A stretch of 64,000 nucleotides of DNA from Sclerodactyla briareus (Eukaryota > Echinodermata > Holothuroidea > Dendrochirotida > Sclerodactylidae): positions 78,405 through 142,404 of the forward strand of contig JAODTK010005840.1 of the NCBI GenBank assembly GCA_026419785.1, read 5' to 3'. This document shows, one piece after another, positions 35,151 through 47,960 of this stretch; the first letter of the stretch is position 1, and each line of letters begins with the position of its first letter. The notes under the pieces were generated by a model. It did no database searches, was not told the DNA's origin, and worked only from the letters and a program-made list of their open reading frames with translations. The translations under genes and the position numbers were made by a program.

Positions 35151-36420
35151 CACTATAAAGGGGTGGGTAATTGGTCCTATTTCAAATATTCATTGTTTAA
35201 GCGTCGTTAGCAAGATTACGATGATGAACTGCTATGGTGATCTGGTTTGGAACATAGGTGAAGTGAGGCGTCGAGAACTGATCAGATTGCAGCGTAAAAA
35301 AGTAAGTAGCTGTCTTAATTGCATAATTTATGCAAAATCATGAAAGGTTTTGGTTGGATTCAATGAAAACTGGTGGGTATTGCTTTACTTCAGTTCCAAA
35401 TTTTTATCATGGATTCTGGTGGTAAAGGGGGGGTAGGGGAATAACATACTGTCATATTGCATAAGTTATGCTGAATGCTAAAGTTTGCCCGCATTCCCAT
35501 GTGAAACTTTGAGGTATGGCTTATCCTACCTTACCAAACATATTGAATGAGACTGAAAGTCTTTTCAGTTAGTCATTTGCATAGTTCATAAGCTTGATGT
35601 GTATGGTTTACCTTCAGTTCCATTTTTTTTTTTTTTTACATTGACTAGAGGCACTGTGGTTATCATGTGTTGTATAATTTTTCAATTCATGTAAATGTTC
35701 AAGATGGTAAGATTCCCATGAAATGTGTAGAGTGTGTGGGTTCTACCAATTGGTGAGTCCTGACATATATATTGAAATGAAAAAAATGGGTCAATGAAAG
35801 TTGATATTGAGTCTAATTTTGCTAAGTCAGTCAGACAATTTCAGTATATTTCCACAAACTTGTAGAAAGCAGTAGGTTAACCAAGGCTAAACACCACAAA
35901 AGAAAGAAATGTTGGGCCATATGCCAACAACCGTTTCAGCCAAGTTAACCCATCAAGATAACCTGTATCCATGGATGTTGACCAACCACGGCTGGATGTT
36001 TTGGCCGGCTGCCTTAAATATAACCAACATACTCCTGATATTCATTCCCTGATGCCGCGCCGGCTAATGCAATACTGTGTGACCCAGTGCTAGTTCTAAC
36101 CATAGAACGTCAAGATTCTCGATACGGACGCCACCTAATAAGGAAGGCCAAGCAGGGTGTATTTGAGCCCCAAAAATTGTCACAGGACTTTCAAAGGACT
36201 AATTTATTAACATTTTTTTCTCTAAACTCAGGTGTTTGAGTCTGAGGTGCTGAAATAATAATAATGGAACCACATCGAGGATAGGTCAAATCAAAAGAAC
36301 TAAAGATCCAAACACCATTCACATACGTCATCATGCTTTTGTTGATCATTCTGAAGTGAAATATTATGAGAGTTCTTGAGTTGAGCTACAGCACCGTGGG
36401 TGCTCTTGTTTCTTCATTAC
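35151..36420. repeat. Degraded family A/F-like repeat sequence
   Basis: Phrases such as TAGCAAGATTACGATGATGA (35,207), TGCATAATTTATGCAAAATC (35,318), GCATAAGTTATGC and CCATGAAATGTGTAGAGTGT recall the inverted family A copies at 42,240 and 47,480. The right edge TTGAGCTACAGCACCGTGGG with a GGTGCT inverse (36,382-36,403) resembles the end of the array at 41,429-41,452. No gene is seen. Confidence 0.5.
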
Positions 36421-38365
36421 ATAGGTAATGTTACAACGGCCTTATAAAGATCTTACAGACTTGTTTGGGATTGCACAGAATTTTCTCATCCCACTCACCG
36501 GATGGGTCCCTACAGAATGGCAACCGCTCTGAACAGGAATGGGAGGGGGAGCGAACTTGCTCTATCCTAATATTGCATCGATCGCTTCGCCCTCAGAATT
36601 AAAGACAAACTGCAGGCAGGCAGGCTTTGGATACCAACAGAGGTTACATCGCGGGAGACCGGAAAACTATCCTTAGGTCCAAAGCCCCATTTCAATCGAT
36701 GGTCCTATGTGAGTTGTGGCCTGGGAGAAATGGAGCCCCCATTCAATGTGACGATGTTGGCCATCTATACAGAAAATTTGGGAGATCCTAATTGGACAAA
36801 CAACGCATGACGTCACACTCGAAAACTCGGGAAGTATGTATTTCAGGTTTCATTCTGTTGCATGAGTCAAAGTTCCTTGTCTTACTTCAAGTAACCATGA
36901 ACACCTACCTATCCACACAGAATTGGCATAGCCAGAGTGGGGGCATGGCCCCCCAATCGCGAATTCCATCCATTTTTTTTTTTTCACATAATACAAAAAC
37001 ATTTGGAACTTTGCGGCGTATCTTTCATCAGTTTCATGGTTAGATCGCTCGAATCTCCTCTACAGCCCAATTTTTTGGTCAATATCTTCAGAACAGTGTG
37101 GCAGAAAATTTCGCCGCGCCAGTAGTATCAGTTATTACAGGTTTTTTTTTACCATTTGGAGTTGCGGCCAAGTTTCTTTAGGATCATAGAAAAAGACATT
37201 GGCATACGAGGGGTTGCGTAGTAGATAAACCTCCGAAACATTTATTTGTCATTATGTTGGTTCCCGATGTCGCATTCCCAGTCAGATTGCTTGCATAAGT
37301 CAAATTGTTTGGTCAATATCCAACCAACATAGCGGAGTGCAAGGGAGGAGGGCATAAGCCCTTCCCAGTTCGGGCAAAAAACAGTAGCAAAATGATTGGT
37401 TTGAAAAACCCCTCCCAGAATATTGAATTGACGGCCGTAGACTATAGGAGGATATCATAGATGATATCCAAGCACTGCGCAAAAAATAGCGTGTCTTGCA
37501 GCAGTATTTAGGAGTAGCCGTGGAGTTTTTGTTGTCTGCTTTAATACAAACCGATAATACTATTTTGAGATCGGGCGCAAATTAGTTTTGTTAATATTAA
37601 ATTGTTGATCCTGTGGCTATAGCATCCTGGGTACATCCCTAGCCAGCTGAGGTGTCATGGCATAGAGGAGGGAGCGTAGACACCCTCAAATCATACCAAG
37701 GAAGGTTGATTATTTGGCCAAATGTGGGGGGACGAAAAGGTTAAAAAATGACACCGGATTATCAGGCAGAAGAAAAAGAAAATACGCGAAAATGATCAAA
37801 ACTCAGACAAAGGCGAAATTCTGAAGAATTTAAATCAAAACAAGCAATTTTTCGCGCGTTTTGCGGGCGGTAGTACTCCATCATGCGTCTTTCAAGATTT
37901 GGGGAACCAATTTCTAATTTTCCTGCCCCCTTCTGCCCCCACCCCCCACAAAAAATGGAAGAGTCCTTACGCCTATATGATCTGAAGCCACGTGAAATGA
38001 GAAAATTTGACCACTTCCCAAGAACATAGTTTGTTTTGTATAGAAAAATCTTCAATTGATGGCAAATGTTGAACCCGATTTCATCTGAGGGTTCCAAAAA
38101 ATGCAAAAATTTCCAATTTCAAAAAAAGCCCCTAGACCCCTCCCCCTTGCCACCCCAATCAAATTCCTGCTGCGCCAGTTGCACTACAGCAATCCCTTCC
38201 ATAGCCTGCTAAATATCTTTTCGCAATGAAAATAATGTGGAGTATTCAATAGAAACAAAAATTGTTTGCAGAGATGTGCAGGGTTATGACATCATTTATT
38301 ATGCACAATATACAATGCACCACTTTCAAGGACTAACTCTGTAACTTGGTAACTGAAAGTCGTAT
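36421..38365. other. No gene recognised
   Basis: The stretch has the look of ancient transposon remnants, with repeated phrases like CCCCCAAT...TTTTTTT and CCTAGACCCCTCCCCCTTGCC. The phrase CCTTCCCAGTTCGGGCAAA at about 37,358 also occurs inside the foldback-like element near 60,079. No coding motif was found. Confidence 0.35.
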
Positions 38366-38455
38366 GATCTTCGGGTTTGGACTGCACGCAGCAAGTTTTT
38401 TCTCCATCTAATATATTAGCCTCTTCATAATATTCCTGCATAGTCCTTTAAAAAA
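38366..38455 (-). mobile_element. Left end of family T element, inverted
   Basis: Read on the - strand, it gives AAAGGAC, then GAGGCTAATATATTAG and GAAAAAACTTGCTG..., matching the first ~90 bp of 26,946-27,536. The terminus abuts TTTAAA. It is truncated inside. Confidence 0.55.
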
Positions 38456-38734
38456 GCGAGTGAGACAACTTTTTCTGTCTACATGAATAATACTATACCA
38501 ATCCTTGAGTGAGCTCGCTTCATCATACTGGTGGGCCATGGATGACGCACCATCTCTTCATGTGGCTCAAGGGAGGTTGGGCACTGCGTGTGCTACTGTA
38601 TATGGGTTAACTACAGATAAGGCTTCAGAACTGACCATGTCTCTTTTGATGAGTGCAGAATGAATTGGGGTAAGGCCAATAAAAAAAACAAAGATAGTTT
38701 TTTCCGTCCTAATTCGCGAAAGTTTGGGGCATGA

Positions 38735-38915
38735 GGGCCTGCCTTTTTTTTTGGTTCTTTTTTTTTTTTTGGTTTTTTTTTTTTTTGTGTTTTTTTTTTT
38801 GTTTTTTTTTTTGGGCATCCAGAGTCCCGAATACCCATATTTAGTACTGTATTCGCGGTGGCAGGCAGTTCTGGAAATGAGCATGAGGCTTCTCTTTTTC
38901 TTTTTTTTTTTCCCC
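38735..38915. repeat. Poly(T)-dominated low-complexity tract
   Basis: Several T runs of 9-14 bases are separated by GG or GTG (38,742-38,815), with another T-run at 38,896-38,911. On the - strand they read as lysine-rich frames that are artefacts. Two poly(A)-type retroelement tails on the - strand are possible. Confidence 0.7.
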
Positions 38916-39247
38916 TGAGTTACCCCTAGTGCCAAAAGCCATCCCAAAATGTTCCTTTAATAGTTTGGCCATGGCATCATAGTAAGCTTTTTCCTGTAAA
39001 AAAAATTAACAATACAAACCATATTTTGAAGAAGTTATCACGGTGAAGTTGTCAAAACAAAAAGAAATTTGAACCATTATCTAAAAAAAGGCGGGGGGGG
39101 CCAGGGACGAGAACTGCGTTTTGTTTTACTCTTGGCATAATAGGCATTCATCATTTTTCCCCAAGGTTTTTAAATAAACGGGTGCATATATTTTTCTCTA
39201 TGATCACATCATCCCGAAGACCAGGTAGTGGCACAGCTTCATAATAT

Positions 39248-41460
39248 CATGGTTTTTTTTAGCTCAAACCAGCTTGGCTGGTTGAGCTATTGGAATATGC
39301 ATGTCCAATCTATCTATCTACATCTATATATATATCTATCTCTCTCATCTATCTGTCTGTCTAGCTATCTATCCATCGCAGTGTGTTTACAATTGCTTTT
39401 TTGTCCCCAAAAAAAAAAAAAAAAAAACAGTCATTCTGTGATGATGTCGACCAAACTTTGACACAATGTTTTATTGACCCATGGACATCTTCGACCTTGT
39501 GAAGGTCCAGGTCAAAGTCACTTAAAGGGGCAGTATTGCCATTGTTGTGAAATTTTCAAATGTATCTCCTCCTATAATTTGGTGGACAGTGCTGATGTTT
39601 GGTCTAAGGATGTCTAACGCGCTACCTTCGGGTGTTCAGGAATTTTTGTCCAAGGTCCCATTTGGGCCCGAGGTCCATTTTGTGAAATTTCACACAATAT
39701 ACTTTAAATGCATCTTCTCCCACAAGATTCAATGATGTTCTTCAAAGTACTGTATGGTCCTTGGGTGAGGGCCATAGGGGGTGTTTTCCGGAATTTTGGA
39801 TTCGAGGCCATTTTGGGCCCTTGGCCCATTATATGAAATACGCAAAATTTTGTATCTCCTACAATTTTGTTGCACCGTGCTGATGTTCGTCATATGGTGG
39901 TCTAATAGCTGTACCTCCGGGGCGCCCCGGGATTTAGGTCACAGGGCCCAGTGTGGCCCTGGGGCCTGTTCATATGGAATTACGATTACGCAAAATGCTA
40001 AACTCCTCTTACAATTCAGTGCACATGCTGACTTCGGTCATAAGATAGTTTTATCAGCCGTACATTTGGGGTGTTTAGGAATTTTGGTCTAAGGTCCCAC
40101 TTGGCCCGTGGGCCATTTTATGATTTTCACACAATGGTACTTGAAATTCATCTCCTCCCACAAAATTCAATTGATGTTCTCCAAAGTTACATGTCACGGT
40201 CCTTGGATAGAGGGCCATTGGAGTGTTTCGGGAATTCTGTGTTCACGCCCAGTTTGGGCCCTATGGCCCATCATATGAAATAACTCAAAATCTGTAACCA
40301 CCTCCTCCTACAAATTTCGTTGCACAGTGCTCATGTTCAGTCATAATGGTGGTCAGTTGCCATGGGCCCAGTACTGTAGTTCCAAGGCCAGTGTGGGCCC
40401 TGGTGGCCATCATGTGGAATACGCAAAATGCTTCTCTTCTTAACGATTTTGGTGCCCAGTGCTGACATTGGGTCCATAATGATGTCTAACAGCTTTACCT
40501 TTGGGGTGTTTACCAGGAATTTTTGGTCCATGTTCCTACTTGAGCCCATAGGCCTATTTCATGAAATTTCCACAATGGTACTTGAAATGATTCTCCTCCC
40601 ACAAGCTTCAATTGATTTTCTTCAAACTAAATGTCATGTCCTTGGTAAAGGGCAATTGGGATTTGGAATTTTTGATGAGGAGACAATTGGACTATATCCG
40701 CAAGATGCCATGACAATGATACTAAGCAAGCAAGAAACTCGAAATTTCGGAATTGTGTGTAGTTATAATCACATGTCTAAAGCACAGGAGCATTTTGGTG
40801 GTGAGATGGTAACATCAAACTTCACCTGCTCCCCCCTCCAATGCCCTTTTGGACCGCCTCCCCTACCCAGAGTATTGGAGGGGAGAGGTCAGCCGTTATC
40901 GAGCCTCCGAACCAGTTCTTTTCCCTTGGGGTGTTCAGGAATTTTTTGGGTCTAGTCCTCACTTGAACCCTATTGCCCATTTCATGAAATTTCACCAATG
41001 TACTTAAATGCATCTCCTCCCACAAGCTTCAATATTTCTCTTCAACATCCTACATGTAATGGTCCCTTGGGTAAGGGCCATTGGGAATTTGGGGACCCTA
41101 GGGCCCAATATATGGAATACTCAAAATCTTGTATCTCTCCACCAATTCTGGGTTCTATGTGTACATATGCGTTGTTCAGTCATAATTATGGTCCAATAAC
41201 TGACCGTTCAGGGTGCCCAGGATTGATTTTAGGACCCAGAACAACCCCAGTGTCACTGTGGCCCCTGTGCTCATGTGTGAATATTTATATTGACTGCTAA
41301 CAGTGCTACCGACATCCTTCAGGTCCATGTGAAGATCATGTTCAAAAGTCGTAAAAGGGCACAATGGGCCATTGTTCAAAACTGCCTACAAAATTGGTAG
41401 CATTCGTCTCGGTACATTTGTGCGGTTTGAGCTAACAGCACCATTGGTTCTCTAGTTGTC
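39248..41460. repeat. Tandem array (~430-bp period) bordered by short palindromes
   Basis: The left border is the near-perfect palindrome AGCTCAAACCAGC-TTG-GCTGGTTGAGCT (39,261-39,288), then a (TCTA)n microsatellite. Units contain GGGTGTTCAGGAATTTTGG, CATTTTGTGAAATTTCACAC, CATCTCCTCCCACAAG, TTCAATTGATGTTCTTCAAA and GGTCCTTGGGTGAGGGCCAT. They recur near 39,560, 39,990 (with a related half-unit), 40,430 and 40,960. About 220 bp at 40,690-40,910 do not fit and look like an insertion. The right border (GGTTTGAGCTAACAGCACC, 41,424-41,442) echoes the left palindrome. Confidence 0.7.
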
Positions 41461-42000
41461 TCGCCTGAATGAAATTCAGGAAGAGACTTAGTGATCATTG
41501 TGGCGTTGTGTGGGTGTATGTCACACTTCTTGTTAGCAGATTTCTCACAAACCCCCGTGGAGGCCGATTATGACGAAATTTTGTGTGTAGCACCGGGTTT
41601 GGTGTACACTATCTGATTAGATTTTGTGCAGCCAAGTCATTGGGAGAGTCAATCAAAACGTGAAGTTGGGGGTCACTGGAGGTCATTTAATGTGTCCAAT
41701 TTGCATATTTTATGTCAATTTCCTGCAAGTTTGTTGGTTTCCAAAACTTGGTAGATGTATCCACCTTTGAATCCTGATCAGTCTGAAGGTACAGCTGTGG
41801 GTCAGTAAGGTCATTGTATGTTGCCTAATTCGCATAATATATTCCAATTTCCTACTGGGTAAGAATTTCGCCCAACTGGTAGGTGGTTGGTTCCGTTAAC
41901 CTTTTCTGGGGATCTACGTTGTTTGGATGTTCAGACTTTTATTGTAAGGTTCCATCATATCATAGCTTTTGTTAGAATAAACGCACTGAGGAACAGAGTA
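41452..42000 (-). mobile_element. Family A copy, inverted, with Helitron-like 3' end
   Basis: On the - strand this family A copy ends in a perfect 7-bp stem with a 3-base loop (CCTGAATTTCATTCAGG, 41,480-41,464). CGAGACAA and CTAG then follow, ending at 41,452. A hairpin about 8-12 bases before CTRR is the standard Helitron 3' end. The body has the GACCCACAGCTGTACCTTCA signature of family A. No Rep/helicase is encoded, so it would be non-autonomous. Confidence 0.5.
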
Positions 42001-42875
42001 AAGGGGAGGGGAGACCATAGGGCGTCCTGTGACAATTGGTGGCTTTTATAGGAGCGGTGTGTGGTGTGTGTATGTCACACTCTTCCTTCTCTCCTTCGTG
42101 TTAGCAGGTTCTCTCACAAAGCGTGGGGCCGATTATGACAAATTTGTGCGTAACACAACGCGGGGTTGGTTGAAAACGATCTGATTAGGTTTTTGGCAAC
42201 AAAGTCATTGATTAATTGGGGTAATTATTGTGTAAGCTCGTTAGCAAGATTACGCAAGAACCGTATTGTGCACAGTGATGTAGTTTGGTATGTCGGACCT
42301 GTATGACAGTTGATGAACTGATAGATTTTCAGCCTAAAATATGCTCATCAAGTTGTCTAATTTATGAGAATTTCTCAAGCTGTCGGATTTTTCACGAAAA
42401 CTTGGTTGATGTGGTCTACCATTGTTCCAGATAAAATTTAAAAGTGAATCGGGTCACTGGAGGTCATTTATGTGTCCTAATTTGCATATTTATGCAATTC
42501 CTGAAAGTTGTTGGATTCCCACAAACTTGGTAGATGTGATCCACTTTGATCCTGATCATTCTGAAGGTACAGCTGGGGGTCAGTAGAGGTCATTGTATGT
42601 GGCCTATTCGATAATATATTGCCAATGTCCTACTTGGTAAGAATTTCGCCAAACTCGGTAGGTATGATCCGGTAACATTTTCTGGATCTGACTTGTTTGA
42701 GGTTTCATAATTTGATGGAATTCCATCATGTAAGCCTTTTGTTAGAAGAAGCCTGAAGAATGATTAAACCATAGCTCGGTACATTGTGCGCTGTTATAAG
42801 CTGCCACAAGCAAACCCTCTCTTACCCAACCATTTGATTATGTTGATTAGACCTACAAAAAATAAACTGTAACCT
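42001..42875 (-). repeat. Second inverted family A copy, tandem to the first
   Basis: This repeats the same order of phrases as 41,480-42,000: GTGTATGTCACACTC, CAAATTTGTGCGTAACACA, GGTCACTGGAGGTCATTTA, TGATCCTGATCATTCTGAAG and AAGCTGCCACAAGCAAACCC. Like the + copy at 9,660-9,700, it also has AAGCTCGTTAGCAAGATTAC (42,236). A poly(T)/poly(C) boundary follows at 42,877. Confidence 0.6.
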
Positions 42876-43289
42876 TTTTTTCCCCCCTTCTTCTTGCCCG
42901 GGGATGCATGCCCAACACCCCCCCCCCCGGATGTGCCTGGACTGCACTATTTTCACTTACTTTGTGTATACAATTCTAATTTGCATAATGACTTGAATAG
43001 ACCGCTTCCCTCTTACTGACAGCCCAAGTAACTTTATAGGTGCTTGCAGGGTCAGAGCTAAGCCCATCAATCTGTCATCACCTATGTTAGTTTATTCAAG
43101 GCCTGGTAACTTGGCAAATGGTCTGTGACTGTGTGCTATAAGAGTTCAAAATAGGCAATGTGGAAGGTTTCCTAAAGATCTATTTTGGGACAGTCCTGAC
43201 TGCGGTGGGGATAGTTTGTTGGTGTGTGTGGGAGGCGTGGGAGGGGGCAGTCCTGGCTGCTTGGAATGAAAGGCAATGAATAATGGAGG

Positions 43290-43610
43290 AAATTTTTGAT
43301 TTTAAATGAAAAGAAGCCCATGCTGCTAGGGGATCTAACATTTCAAGTTGAAATTTTGGGTCAAAGAAGTGAGTTGACTGAGCGATAATTTGGGTATTTA
43401 TTTGGAGAGAAGCAGTGGGTGGGCGGCATGAAGAAAAAAAACACTCTTATCGGGTCAGTTTATTTTAGTATTTTCATGTGTTAGATGTGAACATATGTGT
43501 CGTTGAAATTACGATGGTCTGCATGAACAAGTTGGTTTTTGGTAGTGAATAATAGAAACCACCTATCGCGCAATCAGGGAGACACTATCATTATGGCGAT
43601 CGCCCTTTCC
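43290..43610 (-). repeat. Interspersed repeat family B, copy 3 (inverted)
   Basis: The reverse complement reproduces copy 1, with CGCCATAATGATAGTGTCTC, GCGCGATAGGTGG, GCAGACCATCGTAATTTCAA and CTTCTCTCCAAATAAATACC. It extends into the part that the LINE interrupts in copy 2 (TTGACCCAAAATTTCAACTT). Confidence 0.65.
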
Positions 43611-43619
43611 TGCGAACTA

Positions 43620-46600
43620 GCCTGCTGAAGCTGATGATATGCCACAGCGAATTCCTAAGGTCATAACCTCACTGATACTCGACCTATCTACTGCATAGTT
43701 TTCCGTTTGTACCATCCCCTAAAATGTGACTGTCTCTGAGGTATCTGTCAATCACCAAGAGCGCATGGCCATCGCCTATTACGCGATGTCGCCAATCTAC
43801 TGCGTCATTGGCCCGCACGAAGTGTGTGAATATACAGATCGACAGAGATCAAAATGCAACTAGACATTGCAGCGGGTAACCACCGACTTTATATCCCCTC
43901 CAAATGGCCTTCGGGACCTCTTCTGAAGGAAGTCCATCCATTGTTTTCTCTGTTCCATTTGACCTCTTTTATCGCCCTACCTTGTTCAGGACCACACTAG
44001 TCCCAGTTTCGTTAAAATCTGGCATAAAGTTAGAAAAATCAGGAATAAAAGGCAAATTTGGGGGAATATTGAACCGAAGCCCTGCAGGTGTTTTGTTCTG
44101 GCGAGCCGCCGAACTGATTATTCATCTCCTTGTATGGTTCCTGTGTATGGAATGGAACGGGGAAGCATCGAATGGCCAGTTTCAACGCTAGCTGCGAATA
44201 TCTGACAGTCCATCGTAAAACTACCGCACGTTTGTGTGGTGTCACAACGATATCTGTCTCGGATCAGGTTTTCCCAGGGGGGGGGGGGGGGGGAGGTCTG
44301 GGGCTGACACCAGTGCTGTGAATCTGGCCATGGAGGCTGGTCGGATTCTAAATGCTCTGTATTTTCCATCGAGGCTCATTTAGAACTTTTTTCGTGATTT
44401 TGTTGACAGATTCTGGAAATTATCAAGACCGATGAATATCACCGCTGTGCATCGTAAAACAGACGTTGGGGTAATTATATAGGCCTTGGTCAAGTCTGGC
44501 GCCGCGTATGATTAGCGCCGGCTACTTTGTGTTGTCATAGCATAGAACAAGATACCAATTCGCGCAGCGCGAAAGCACTTTCGGCGTTGTTCTAGGCCGC
44601 TGTTGGGCCCTGAAGCTGTAACTCAGATGCTCTCTATTGCAATCTGATGCTCATTCGGACATTTCTGTTATTAATTCTGTGCATCATAATACAAAACGTC
44701 CCGTGAGGCGGTTCACCCGGCCATTATTTGCAAAGGATCCCGAAATGAATAATCTAAAATAGGTTGGAAGTATAAGGTATAGTCAGTCGACCGATATTCA
44801 CTAGAACGGTATGCCTTATAATGCTGAAAATGTGGGGGGGGGGGGTTTGGAGGCAAAAATCCCCCGCGCTTTGCTCCGCGCCTAATGCTATTTCATATTA
44901 CGCTATCATCATTTTGATAAGTCAATGCAATAATGTTTAGGATATACTGCGGGACCATTTTTCGTTGTGATGTCCATACCAATGGCACTGTCCATTTACC
45001 ATGGTGTTGGATGTGATAATGCCCCTTTAACATGACGTAAGGAGGAGTTCCCCTAGACTTGTGCAAGCGGTAACAGATCTCATGATAAGGAGATGATAGT
45101 AATGATGGTGTGATCCTCGCTAGGAACATACCAGAGAAGTTGAAATGGGGCTTACTACCTCTACCATGGCTTCCACTGAGGCAGCCTGATGTTGGTACTC
45201 CTATGTGGTCCACATCCACCATGTTTGTTTCATTTAGACAGTTTGTTTTATTGCATAAATTAGCAAAGTTTGAAAACCTCAAAGGACGTCTTTTTTTGTT
45301 AGGTACCCGGTGTTGCTCCTACATCTAGCAACACTGCAGTTTGGTATCCGACAGAATTTCAAAAATCGCGCAATCCATGCAAATTACATAATTCACTTCC
45401 CCCCCTATCCAATTGCGACGATGCCCAGTTCAAACCCATCCGAGATCCTACAATGGCTAATGTGTGTGCCAAGCGTTTCGGCCTCAATCGAACTATGCCG
45501 AGACCCTTGAATGGCGCCCCGGCCACCGAATGTGGTGCTCCACAACAGAAGTCAGACGCCAAATGCTATGATTATTGCCGTCTTTTGCATCGATGAGTTC
45601 AATTCCATAGCTTGGACGCAGACCTTAAGGAACCATGGCTCTTATGGCTAACCTATATGCCATGTATAAACTTTTCACACTTGAATATCATTTTACTGGT
45701 TACAGGTTTATCAGACTCCGACCTCGTTGAGCTTAGGTTACCATAGACGCGAACCCAAGCTTTCAATAGGGGTCATGGTACTCGACACCATGTGTTCATA
45801 TTTTACGCTCGCTCCATGTTTTTTTTTCTTGCTTGACATCTTTATACCTTACATGACCTTGGACAAGGCCCACAAGAAAAATATATCATGCCCTCCATAT
45901 GATCAGCTTACATACATGTAGGAAACCTTTATAAAGGTGTACAATGGGCGTGACATGCTCACACAGGCCAACGAGGCCATAATAAATTGTTCTGCCACTG
46001 GTGTAAAACCAAAATGTACTGCATGTATGTAGGCCTATTCTGGGTTTATTTTATTGCTTGAAAATGGGCAACGGCCATTGATCCTCGATAATTTAAGATA
46101 TAGCTAGCAAAACCCTTTTTTGCACATTATTTGCCTAGGCCTAACCACAGATACACGGTTTAATCTCCGATTCACAACAGTTGGTCTTTTAACTTTTAGC
46201 ACCTCTTTGTTGAACTCCATTGGGATTGCTTTCATCTTTATGCTCTCTGAGAATAAAGATTAGGCATTACATTGAGGGATCATCTGAATGAGGGGAGGGT
46301 AGTCTCTGGCTGGAGACTAAGTACTAGATGGAAGAATGAAAGACTAAAAACATCGGCCCCGCGATTGTCATTGTAGATTTTTGTTTTCATTGACCCAGTC
46401 GACGCCGAAGTCATTTGGCTCATCCGATACCTACTCAGGGTCTTAAATGCAATAGAAAGACCGAGGCACCATCGTTTCCATCCCCATTCATGAATGCAAT
46501 GCGAAAGGGTTTAAGCCGCGGTTCAATTGTCAAGACAACGCTTCATTTTCCTCAGCCCTGTGATTGACGTCATCATCATTCCGAATGCAATGAGTGATCT

Positions 46601-47245
46601 TGTCATCTCAAGCACCTTTTTGTTCCTCAGACGCGTACCGAGAGATCTGTCGGGGGGGGGGGGGGGCGGTTGAGGTCGGAACCCAGGGAAGTGCGCCTTA
46701 AATGGCCTCCCCTCCCTATTGGCAAATAAGTACAATTTATGGCCCCTAGACACATCTGGCTGCCATATTTGCTAAATAACAGCTGCAAACCTCTACTGAA
46801 CTGGCCGAAAAAATCAGTTGTTTTTTTAACAATTTATTGGTCCCTTGGGTCTGGGGGATGTGGGTCTGACCCCTCCCCGGGGGTACGCCACTGGTTCATC
46901 CCTAGTGTCCGGCCCTCTAAGCACGTTATTTTCATATCATTATTCTCTGATCCAACCACCAAATTATGTCATAAAGCCGTGTTTTTTTATTCGTCAGGAT
47001 CGTCGCATACGCAAACCCAATCGGGCGGAAGATGCGGAACGCGACCAGCGTGCCCAATAAATATCCCAGGCAGACAACCTTTCATACCTACAAACAATAG
47101 GCATGCATTCTTCGGAGGAACGAACCAGAAATCCGAGTGAAGAATCGACACGGAGAGCTTGATGCGCTCACCCGCCCCACCCTTAATCCGGCTCACAGTA
47201 CGGCAGTACTAGTACCATCCCTATTAAAATACCTTATTAAAACTT
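43620..47245. other. No gene recognised
   Basis: Frames up to about 130 codons (44,893-45,282 -, 46,739-47,140 +) show no recognisable domain. Poly(G) runs occur at 44,277-44,293, 44,833-44,846 and 46,650-46,666. GC-rich phrases such as GCGCTTTGCTCCGCGCC (44,868) look like simple inverted words. Parts around 45,400-45,500 (CAAACCCATCCGAGAT) recur at 28,667 and are old repeat. Confidence 0.4.
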
Positions 47246-47960
47246 ACCCTATTAAAAAAAAAGTTCGTCTGATTTGCATGAAACTTAGAGAATGTGGATT
47301 ACAGTTCAGTTCAAAAACTTTCCACAAAGATTCGGGGTCAATGGAGGTCATTCATGTATCTTACTTACATAATTCATGCAACTCACGAAGTTGCAAGGGT
47401 GATTTTCTCGAAACCTAGTGGTATGGTTTCCTTTCGGTCCATTTTTTTTTTATCATTGATTCAGGTGACTGGAGGTCCACAACTGTCTAATTTGCATAAT
47501 TTATGCGTAATTTTCGCATGTTTGTCCGGGATTTTCATAACTTGGTAGATATGGCTTACCTTTATTCTCAACATTTTTACATCTACATGTAGGTCATTCG
47601 TGTTGTCGATTTTGCATGGGTTATTCCCATGTTCGAATTGTTCGATTTTTATAAGCCCGGAATGGTCTACCTCAGTCCCCACGAATCTTAACCAAGTTGA
47701 CTTGAGTTACTGTGGGTTATTTAGTGTGACCGTATAAATTGCTTCATGACATGCCAATGTGAAAGATTGTTTGAATCAATGAAATGTATTAATTGTGGTC
47801 CACCATTGGTCCCGAATTTTAAAAATGCGAAAATGGGTCAATGGAAGTTGAATATTGATATTCTAAAATTTGGCATAATTTAGGCAATCTGTCACATTTC
47901 CACAAAAGGTAAACTCCTTTAGTGGACATGAATCATAATTAGTCCTTACGAATTCGAAAT
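47246..47960. repeat. Degraded family A-like repeat
   Basis: Phrases include TGAAACTTAGAGAATGTGGA, GGTCAATGGAGGTCATTCAT, TAATTTGCATAATTTATGCG and TTTTCATAACTTGGTAGATA. They correspond to segments of 25,195-25,260 and 41,660-42,540. No coding sequence is seen. Confidence 0.5.

Noticed and set aside
38567..38947. Lysine-rich frames resembling a basic nuclear protein
   Set aside because: They are read through poly(T)/poly(A) runs; no conserved motif or splice context.
43904..44191. 95-codon frame as a possible gene
   Set aside because: No recognisable domain; the surrounding sequence has no splice-framed continuation and the opposite strand is equally open.
46739..47140. 133-codon frame near a poly(G) run
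   Set aside because: Composition is not protein-like and no motif was recognised.
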